From Pseudomonadota bacterium (GTDB taxonomy: Bacteria; Pseudomonadota; Alphaproteobacteria; Rhizobiales; Devosiaceae), in contig JAEZBF010000151.1 of NCBI GenBank assembly GCA_023427545.1, positions 1 to 5,977 on the forward strand: a stretch of DNA of 5,977 nucleotides. Reading direction: 5' to 3'. Below the pieces are notes generated by a model that was given only the letters and a program-made list of their open reading frames with translations, ran no database searches and had not been told where the DNA came from. How positions within the stretch are numbered: the stretch's first letter is position 1; each line of letters starts with the position of its first letter. Made by a program: the position numbers and the translations under genes. Below are positions 1-5,977 of this stretch, piece by piece.

Positions 1-2388
1 GACCACGACCGGCAGATCGATCGCAACAGGTTCGGTGGCGGCGACAGGTTGGTCGGCAGCACGGTGGAGGTGCCGATAGACCGCCCGGACGGCACACGGG
101 CCTGGGGAGCCCTGTCGCTATCGCGGACGCGGATCGGCGAGACGATCTATTACGCCGCCTTCGTCAAGGACGTGACCGAAGAGGTCCGCCGCCGCGAGGA
201 GCTCTACCTCCTGTCACTGGTGGCCAACGAGACCGACCAAGCGGTGCAGATCACAGGCCCCGACCGACGGATCGTCTATGCGAACCGGGCCTTCGTCGAC
301 CTGTTCGGCTATTCCCGCGAGGAGCTGATCGGCCAGGACCCCGCCCAACTGCTCGAGGGGCGCCATACCAACCCGCAGTCGCTGACGTCGCTCGGCAACC
401 TGTCGCGCGGCCTGCGCACCGACATGATGGAGTTCATCGCCTACCACAAGGACGGCCGGGAAATCTGGGTCTCTGCGACCGTCAACCCCGTCCTTGATGC
501 CGCGGGTGAGGTGTGCAACGCGGTCTGCGTGATGTCCAACATCACCGAGACCCGCCAGATTCAGGCGCTGCAGCAGCGCGTCCTGGAGGCGGTTGCCCGC
601 GAGGAAGAACTCGAAACCGTGGCAACCCTGGTCTGCAAGGAGGTGGAAGCCATCGCGCCGGGCACCATCTGCTCGATCCTCATGGTCGACCGCGAGAAGC
701 GGCTGCGACCGCTGGCCGGCCCGAGCTTGCCCGCCCACTATTCCGAAGCCCTCGACGGTGTGCCGATCGGACCGTCCGTCGGCTCCTGCGGCACCGCCGC
801 CTGGCGGGGCGAACCGGTGGTGGTCGAGGACATCGAGACGGATCCGCTGTGGGCGCCCTACAAGGAACTGCCGCTTCCGATCGGACTGAAAGCCTGCTGG
901 TCGAGCCCGATCAAGCTGAAGGACGGCCGGGTCGCCGGAACTTTCGCCTTCTACTACGGGGAAAAATGCGGCCCGAGCGCCTGGCATGAGCGTCTCGTCG
1001 AGGCCTGCATCCACCTGTGTGCGCTGGCCATAGAACGTCATGAGGCGAAGGCCCACATCGCCCGGCTCGCCTATTTCGACACGCTGACCGGCTTGCCTAA
1101 CCGCAGCCAACTGGCACAGGCCATCGACCAGCGGATCGCCGAGGCCCAGCGAGAGCCCGCCTCGGAGATCGCACTCCTGTTCCTCGATCTCGACGAGTTC
1201 AAGGACGTCAATGACACCCTCGGCCACTCCGCCGGCGATTCGCTGCTGGTGGAGATCGGCAGGCGGCTGAAGGCCCAGGTGCGTCCCGGCGACACGGTCA
1301 GCCGCCTCGGCGGCGACGAATTCGTCATCGTGCTTGGCCATTGCGACAGCGAGCAGGCCGCGCAGGTCGCCGAGCGTGTGTTGAAGGCGCTGGCGGTGCC
1401 CGTCGACGTGGAGGGCATGGCGCTCTCGGCCTCGGGGAGCATCGGCATCAGTCTTTACCCCAGCGACAGCCGGGATCGCGAAGAGCTCCTCAAACATGCC
1501 GACACCGCCATGTACGAGGCGAAGAACGCGGGCCGCGGAGCCTTCCGCTTCTACAGCCCCGGCATGAACGAGCAGGTCCACGAGCGGCTCGTCATGGTCA
1601 GCGCGCTCAAGGAGTCGCTCCAGGCCGGCCATCTGAAACTGCACTACCAGCCGCAGATTCTCGGCGAGACCGGACGCTTGCTCGGTGTCGAGGCATTGGC
1701 CCGTTGGCACCACCCGCAATTCGGTCAGGTGCCGCCGTCACGCTTCATAGCGCTGGCCGAGGAATCCGGGTTGATCGAGGCCATCGGCGAATGGGCGCTC
1801 TGCGAGGCCTGTCGCCAAATGGCGGAATGGCGTGCGCAGGGCATCGCCATCCCCACTGTTTCCGTCAACCTGTCACCGCTGCATTTCCGCAACCGCCGCC
1901 TGCCTGCCATCGTCGGAGCGGCGCTGGAGGCCTCCGGCCTCCCGCCGGAAGCCCTGACGCTGGAGATCACCGAGGGCGTCATGATGGACAAGTGTGACGC
2001 CACCATCGCGACTGTGGAAGCGGTGGCGAGCCTCGGCGTACGGCTGTCCCTCGACGATTTCGGAACCGGTTATTCAAGTCTCTCCTCCATCTCCACCTTG
2101 CCCATCGCCGAAATCAAGCTCGACCAGAGCTTCGTGCGCGACCTTCAGAGTGACAAGAATGCGCGAGCTGTGGCCTCGGCCGTCATCCGCATTGGCCAGA
2201 GCCTGGGCTTGACCGTCGTCGCCGAAGGCGTCGAGAGTGAACCGCAGCGACGCTTCCTGCAGGGTCTCAGGTGTCACGCCATGCAGGGCTACCTTTTCTC
2301 GGCAGCTCTGGCGCCCGGGGACCTGATCTCTTGGCTGGGGCAGCAGGATCTTCACCGAAGCTCCACAGAGGTCGCAGCCGTCGCCTGA
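1..2388 (+). CDS. DosP-like c-di-GMP cyclase/phosphodiesterase, PAS-PAS-GAF-GGDEF-EAL (5' partial)
   Basis: This gene makes and/or degrades the second messenger c-di-GMP. The frame is open from base 1, so the true start lies upstream; 795 codons are visible. Counting from base 1, the domains are: tail of a first PAS (about 1-60), second PAS (about 75-183), GAF (about 190-350), GGDEF (about 355-515) and EAL (about 525-785). The cyclase motif GGDEF is intact (437-441), with an RPGD inhibitory site at 428-431. The EAL domain keeps E564, N623, E655, D685/D686 in DDFGTGYSS, K706, E742 and Q762, so phosphodiesterase activity is expected. From GAF to the C-terminus the order and many stretches (for example ALARWH, PPSRFI) match E. 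coli DosP as I recall it, although DosP has a degenerate GGDEF and no clear GAF. H2 aligns with the DosP proximal haem ligand. No membrane segment is visible, so it is probably cytoplasmic. Domain calls are strong; the sensed ligand is uncertain. Confidence 0.93.
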   Translation, partial: DHDRQIDRNRFGGGDRLVGSTVEVPIDRPDGTRAWGALSLSRTRIGETIYYAAFVKDVTEEVRRREELYLLSLVANETDQAVQITGPDRRIVYANRAFVDLFGYSREELIGQDPAQLLEGRHTNPQSLTSLGNLSRGLRTDMMEFIAYHKDGREIWVSATVNPVLDAAGEVCNAVCVMSNITETRQIQALQQRVLEAVAREEELETVATLVCKEVEAIAPGTICSILMVDREKRLRPLAGPSLPAHYSEALDGVPIGPSVGSCGTAAWRGEPVVVEDIETDPLWAPYKELPLPIGLKACWSSPIKLKDGRVAGTFAFYYGEKCGPSAWHERLVEACIHLCALAIERHEAKAHIARLAYFDTLTGLPNRSQLAQAIDQRIAEAQREPASEIALLFLDLDEFKDVNDTLGHSAGDSLLVEIGRRLKAQVRPGDTVSRLGGDEFVIVLGHCDSEQAAQVAERVLKALAVPVDVEGMALSASGSIGISLYPSDSRDREELLKHADTAMYEAKNAGRGAFRFYSPGMNEQVHERLVMVSALKESLQAGHLKLHYQPQILGETGRLLGVEALARWHHPQFGQVPPSRFIALAEESGLIEAIGEWALCEACRQMAEWRAQGIAIPTVSVNLSPLHFRNRRLPAIVGAALEASGLPPEALTLEITEGVMMDKCDATIATVEAVASLGVRLSLDDFGTGYSSLSSISTLPIAEIKLDQSFVRDLQSDKNARAVASAVIRIGQSLGLTVVAEGVESEPQRRFLQGLRCHAMQGYLFSAALAPGDLISWLGQQDLHRSSTEVAAVA

Positions 2389-2401
2389 CCGTCCCTGTCA
2401 G
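2385..2401. repeat. Inverted repeat across two convergent stop codons
   Basis: CTGAC (2385-2389) and GTCAG (2397-2401) form a perfect 5-bp inverted repeat with a 7-nt loop. The TGA stop of the plus-strand c-di-GMP gene and the TGA stop of the minus-strand receiver gene lie one in each arm. The stem is too weak, with no T run, to call a terminator confidently. It is the only structure in the 9-bp gap between the genes. Confidence 0.4.
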
Positions 2402-3054
2402 AGTTCGATGATGTCCTTGTCGAGCGGCCGGATGTAGGCTTGGCAAAGGCAGTTCACGCCGAGCGGGCAGAGCGCCTGGTCGGCCCGGGAATGGTGGACG
2501 CCGCAAATCATGGTGGCAGAAGCTTCTCCCGCACCAGGGCCGAGCACTTCGCGACGCACTGTCTTGGCGCGGGGCACCGGGCCGAAATAGACCCGGGTCC
2601 GCACGAAGGGACGCGGCATGGCGAGCACCGCCTCGGCCCGTGTCCGCAGTGTCTTGGTGCTGAACGGGCGCGCGACATACTCATGCACGCCCGCGGTCAC
2701 AGCGCCGAGCACCGATGACCGCGTCGGCGTGCCCGAGATCATGATGATCGGCGTGTATTGCAGCCCTCCGTCGGCGCGGCGAAGGAGTTGGGTGACCTCG
2801 AGCCCGTCGAGACCGGTCAGGTTCATACCAAGAACGAGGAGGCTGGGGCGTTGCTGTTCGGCCGCCTCGACCGCGTCGAAGCCCGTGCGGCATTCCAGCA
2901 CCCGGCCGAGGCCTGTCAGCACGGACCGGATGATCCGCCGTGAAAAGGCCTGCTCGTCAGCCACCAGAATGGTGGTGGCGGCAGGGCGGTGGAGGTTGAG
3001 GGCGAGACTCTTCGGCACGCGACCTGACCATACGTCATGCAACCTGCATGTCAT
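2398..3054 (-). CDS. Degenerate receiver-domain (CheY-like) protein with Cys/His-rich tail
   Basis: This is a stand-alone receiver-domain protein with no recognisable DNA-binding or enzymatic output domain. Taking the ATG at 3054 gives 218 residues. The receiver fold spans about 28-150: the acidic pair D33/E34 is present, and S107 fills the conserved Thr/Ser site. The phospho-accepting Asp is replaced by Gly76 (codon 2827-2829), in a strand followed by NLTGLDG, and the conserved Lys before Pro-Phe is Arg129. Normal Asp phosphorylation is therefore unlikely. A YFGP segment (about 156-159) recalls the FGP-Arg tail of alphaproteobacterial CheY-like proteins. The last 35 residues carry C184, H187, H188, C196, C202 and C204, a possible metal or redox site. 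The start is uncertain: a GTG at 3063 adds three residues, while a GTG at 3018 has a better upstream AGG and removes a non-conserved N-terminus. It is convergent with the c-di-GMP gene and divergent from typA. Confidence 0.85.
   Translation of the reverse strand: MTCRLHDVWSGRVPKSLALNLHRPAATTILVADEQAFSRRIIRSVLTGLGRVLECRTGFDAVEAAEQQRPSLLVLGMNLTGLDGLEVTQLLRRADGGLQYTPIIMISGTPTRSSVLGAVTAGVHEYVARPFSTKTLRTRAEAVLAMPRPFVRTRVYFGPVPRAKTVRREVLGPGAGEASATMICGVHHSRADQALCPLGVNCLCQAYIRPLDKDIIEL
3036..3050. repeat. Short palindrome CATGCA-acc-TGCATG
   Basis: A perfect 6-bp inverted repeat with a 3-nt spacer lies at the 5' end of the receiver gene. If that gene really starts at the GTG at 3018, the palindrome lies in its leader or promoter and could be an operator. 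If it starts at 3054 or 3063, the palindrome is coding. The sequence alone does not decide. Confidence 0.35.
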
Positions 3055-3067
3055 GCCACGCACGTGT

Positions 3068-3082
3068 TTAAGGAAGAGCTAA
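3068..3082 (-). promoter_or_regulatory. CtrA-like box upstream of the receiver gene
   Basis: On the minus strand the site reads TTAG-N7-TTAA, one mismatch from the alphaproteobacterial CtrA consensus TTAA-N7-TTAA. I found only two TTAA tetramers in the whole window, and both sit in boxes of this spacing next to gene starts. It lies 14 bp upstream of the ATG at 3054, or 50 bp upstream of the alternative GTG at 3018; the latter distance would suit an activator site better. Confidence 0.35.
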
Positions 3083-3212
3083 GCGCGGCCGTTCAGCCGG
3101 CGGATCCGCATGCACGGGCGAACTGCCGCTAGAAGCGCAGTCGGCCTGGTCACGGTCGGGGGGACTGCCTGGGAATGGGGCGGTCGGAGTGGAAGGGAGG
3201 AGACCACGCTCA

Positions 3213-3236
3213 AGGGGTCGCAGATTGCGGTCCCCT
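3213..3236. repeat. Compact hairpin with GAT triloop
   Basis: AGGGG (3213-3217) pairs with CCCCT (3232-3236), and CGCA (3219-3222) pairs with TGCG (3226-3229) around a GAT loop. T3218 can wobble-pair with G3230, leaving T3231 as a bulge. This gives nine Watson-Crick pairs in 24 nt. No T run follows on either strand, so it is not an obvious intrinsic terminator. Confidence 0.5.
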
Positions 3237-3400
3237 CCCGTCCGAGCCATTGAACCGGCGACGCAAACACCTGATGCCGGGTCATGCCACATCCTGCAGA
3301 GGCGGTGCCAAGACCTGGCGACGGCCATTGCCACAAGATCTGGTGCCTGGCCGCGCGGGAGCCCCCTACCCATGGATCAACGCGGGTCACATTCCGGCGC

Positions 3401-3435
3401 GCTCTCGCCAATTGCGCCTTGCAATCCGCGAGAGC
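3401..3435. repeat. 13-bp hairpin with 2x2 internal loop upstream of typA
   Basis: GCTCTCGC (3401-3408) pairs perfectly with GCGAGAGC (3428-3435). Inside it, ATTGC (3411-3415) pairs with GCAAT (3421-3425) around a GCCTT loop, and CA faces CC in the internal loop. A second exact copy of GCGAGAGC at 3446-3453 could replace the first as partner, which would give two mutually exclusive folds. It may be an RNA switch, small-RNA element or protein-binding site; nothing identifies it further. Confidence 0.55.
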
Positions 3436-3495
3436 CTCCCAAAATGCGAGAGCCGGGCGAGGCCGGCGCGCGCAAGCAGTTCCGGGCGGTTTCCG

Positions 3496-3522
3496 TTGCG
3501 CCGCGGGGCCGTCTCCTATAGA
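3496..3522 (+). promoter_or_regulatory. Weak sigma-70-like promoter candidate for typA
   Basis: TTGCGC (3496-3501) and TATAGA (3517-3522) resemble -35 and -10 boxes with a 15-bp spacer, shorter than the ideal 17. Transcription would begin near 3530, giving a leader of roughly 70 nt that contains the terminator-like hairpin at 3543-3574. The -10 box is the most AT-rich spot in this stretch. The match is imperfect and upstream promoters are possible. Confidence 0.3.
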
Positions 3523-3542
3523 TGCACCGCAACAGAGTTCAC

Positions 3543-3574
3543 GCGGGCCGCCAATTCGACGGAGCCCGCTTTTT
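3543..3574 (+). terminator. Intrinsic-terminator-like hairpin in the typA leader (possible attenuator)
   Basis: GCGGGC (3543-3548) pairs with GCCCGC (3564-3569) around a 15-nt loop that may add two inner CG pairs, and five T residues follow directly (3570-3574). This is the classical form of a Rho-independent terminator. It ends 28 nt before the typA start codon. No gene immediately upstream on this strand needs terminating: the nearest upstream neighbour is on the other strand. It could therefore be a typA attenuator or the end of a short leader or small RNA. Confidence 0.55.
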
Positions 3575-3602
3575 CGTATTCGCCCGACCGGACGCCCCTG
3601 CC

Positions 3603-5426
<1,824 letters not shown>

Positions 5427-5434
5427 GGCCGCGC

Positions 5435-5453
5435 CAGCGGCAGCACGCCGCTG
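5435..5453. repeat. Hairpin just after typA
   Basis: CAGCGG (5435-5440) pairs with CCGCTG (5448-5453) with a 7-nt loop, starting 8 bp after the typA stop. It is followed by another GC hairpin rather than a T run, so its role in termination is uncertain. Confidence 0.4.
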
Positions 5454-5457
5454 TACG

Positions 5458-5488
5458 GCGCCGGGAACTTTCGAGCCTCCCCCGGCGC
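5458..5488 (+). terminator. Possible typA terminator: 8-bp GC stem without T run
   Basis: GCGCCGGG (5458-5465) and CCCGGCGC (5481-5488) form a perfect 8-bp stem with a 15-nt loop, 31 bp after the typA stop codon. The downstream sequence is pyrimidine-rich (TCTCCCTCC) but has no T tract. In a high-GC genome this may still stop or pause transcription or protect the mRNA 3' end. Confidence as a true terminator is low. Confidence 0.35.
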
Positions 5489-5520
5489 TCTCCCTCCGGG
5501 CTGCCGGATCCTCCGAGCCG

Positions 5521-5534
5521 CCCGGAAGGCCGGG
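5521..5534. repeat. Small GC hairpin CCCGG-aagg-CCGGG
   Basis: A perfect 5-bp inverted repeat with a 4-nt loop is the third inverted repeat in the 183-bp spacer between typA and the next gene. It has no T run. It could belong to a composite terminator or simply reflect GC-rich spacer DNA. Confidence 0.3.
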
Positions 5535-5575
5535 GGCCATGCCTCACTTCTCGGTGGCATTTCGTAGCCGATGCA

Positions 5576-5591
5576 GTAACACTTCCTTAAC
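5576..5591 (+). promoter_or_regulatory. CtrA-like box upstream of the gene at 5610
   Basis: The site reads GTAA-N7-TTAA-C, one mismatch from the CtrA consensus TTAA-N7-TTAA(C), and ends 18 bp before the start codon. It shares CTTCCTTAA with the box at 3068-3082 read on the minus strand. A position this close to the start could mean repression or a very short leader. No convincing -35/-10 pair was found around it. Confidence 0.35.
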
Positions 5592-5609
5592 TCTTGTTGA
5601 GGCGGTGAG

Positions 5610-5977
5610 ATGAGCAGCTCGACGAGCCCGGTCAGCATCGTGCTGACCGTGACGGCGGTGGTCAGCGCAGGCGTTCTCCTGACGGCCGGCCTCGCCCATT
5701 TCGGCGGTCGCACGGCCCAGTCCGACAGCGCAGCCTCTCGGAATGCCGAGTGCGACGATCGGATTTTCCCCTACGTTCGGCGCGACTGCGCCCCGCCGAA
5801 CACCGCCCAGGTGGCAGCCGTCGCGGCGCCCGCCAAGGCGGCACCCGCTGACGCGCCGTCCTCCACCGAAAGCGGCGTAGCCGAGACGGGCAGCGCGACC
5901 CGCAATCAGGAACCCGCCGCCAGCCCGCCCCCGGCGCTCGCGCGCGCCGAGCGTATGCCCGAGGCGCAGGCGCCGGA
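5610..5977 (+). CDS. Membrane-anchored Ala/Pro-rich protein with a Cys-x5-Pro-Tyr-x4-Cys motif (3' partial)
   Basis: The function is not recognised. The frame starts at ATG 5610 and stays open to the end of the window (122 full codons). GAGG at 5599-5602 lies 7 nt before the ATG and makes a good ribosome-binding site. Residues about 8-31 form one hydrophobic segment, either a signal anchor or an uncleaved signal peptide, with no basic residue before it. A short segment follows with C48 and C60 in the pattern Cys-x5-Pro-Tyr-x4-Cys, which may form a disulphide if periplasmic. From about residue 64 on the chain is rich in Ala, Pro, Ser and Glu, as in a flexible linker. I recall many short exported proteins of Methylobacterium and Bradyrhizobium with a related Cys...Trp-Pro-Tyr...Cys motif; here Phe53 sits where Trp is usual. 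It is separated from typA by 183 bp and probably has its own promoter. Confidence 0.75.
   Translation, partial: MSSSTSPVSIVLTVTAVVSAGVLLTAGLAHFGGRTAQSDSAASRNAECDDRIFPYVRRDCAPPNTAQVAAVAAPAKAAPADAPSSTESGVAETGSATRNQEPAASPPPALARAERMPEAQAP

Larger units (their letters stand above)
3034..3290. repeat. Three copies of GTCATGC(a/c)AC
   Basis: GTCATGCAAC is at 3034-3043, GTCATGCCAC at 3050-3059 and GTCATGCCAC again at 3281-3290. The first two copies are 16 bp apart in the same orientation; the third is 231 bp further on. They occupy the 5' end and upstream region of the receiver gene. A regulator-binding role is possible but unproven; chance remains a real alternative. Confidence 0.35.
3055..3602. 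other. Long divergent intergenic region between the receiver gene and typA
   Basis: About 550 bp separate the divergent receiver gene and typA. Open frames here give basic or Arg/Pro/Ser-rich translations without recognisable domains, and none looks like a gene. The stretch holds a CtrA-like box, three short repeats, two hairpins (3213-3236 and 3401-3435), a weak promoter candidate (3496-3522) and a terminator-like hairpin (3543-3574). The density of RNA-like structure suggests a regulatory leader or an unannotated small RNA. No known RNA family was recognised by eye. Confidence 0.6.

Noticed and set aside
49..51. TTG as the start codon of the c-di-GMP gene
   Set aside because: The frame is open to base 1 and the 16 codons before the TTG align with PAS residues of DosP, including the proximal haem His, so the gene starts upstream of the window.
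214..1719. A 501-codon open frame on the minus strand inside the c-di-GMP gene
   Set aside because: It lies opposite clear PAS, GAF, GGDEF and EAL coding sequence, and its translation shows no recognisable motif.
3030..3060. A sigma-54-like promoter (TGGCA...TTGCA) on the minus strand
   Set aside because: The GG and GC elements are 5 bp too far apart for the -24/-12 spacing that sigma-54 requires.
3079..3411. A 110-codon minus-strand open frame in the intergenic region
   Set aside because: It shows no domain, no convincing ribosome-binding site and shadow-like composition, and it covers the structured hairpins.
3522..3602. An in-frame N-terminal extension of TypA from ATG 3522
   Set aside because: The 27 added residues do not match the family, the ATG overlaps the likely -10 box, and the extension would span the terminator-like hairpin. 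Family length fits the start at 3603.

Overview
The window looks like a high-GC alphaproteobacterial chromosome, most likely Hyphomicrobiales and possibly close to Methylobacterium. The reasons are the GC-rich third positions, the alphaproteobacterial style of the TypA protein, a receiver protein with the FGP-type tail seen in this class, two CtrA-like boxes, and a small membrane-anchored protein with a Cys-x5-Pro-Tyr-x4-Cys motif. The genus is inference only. No insertion sequence, CRISPR array, tRNA or rRNA was seen.

Layout. (1) Positions 1-2388, plus strand, 5' end outside the window: a large c-di-GMP enzyme with the order PAS (tail only), PAS, GAF, GGDEF, EAL. It is closely similar, as I recall that sequence, to the E. 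coli oxygen sensor phosphodiesterase DosP. It has intact cyclase and phosphodiesterase motifs and an unusual distal pocket in the first, potentially haem-binding PAS. (2) Positions 2398 to about 3054, minus strand, convergent with the first gene (9 bp between stop codons): a single-receiver protein that has lost the phospho-accepting Asp and the conserved Lys and has a Cys/His-rich tail. (3) Positions 3055-3602: a long intergenic region between the divergent receiver gene and typA. It holds a CtrA-like box, short repeats, two clear hairpins, a weak promoter candidate and a strong intrinsic-terminator-like hairpin just before typA. (4) Positions 3603-5426, plus strand: typA (bipA), complete, 607 codons. 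(5) Positions 5427-5609: a GC-rich spacer with several inverted repeats and a second CtrA-like box. (6) Positions 5610-5977, plus strand, running off the window: the start of a small membrane-anchored Ala/Pro-rich protein of unknown function.

How the genes may work together. The first two genes are candidates for a shared c-di-GMP/signalling role by proximity only; they are convergent and so not an operon. typA is a housekeeping translational GTPase, and its leader may be controlled by attenuation. There is no clear new multi-gene system. The parts most worth checking are the altered haem pocket, the phosphorylation-defective receiver with its Cys/His tail, and the structured typA leader. Comparisons with DosP, FixL and E. 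coli TypA are from memory, not from a search.
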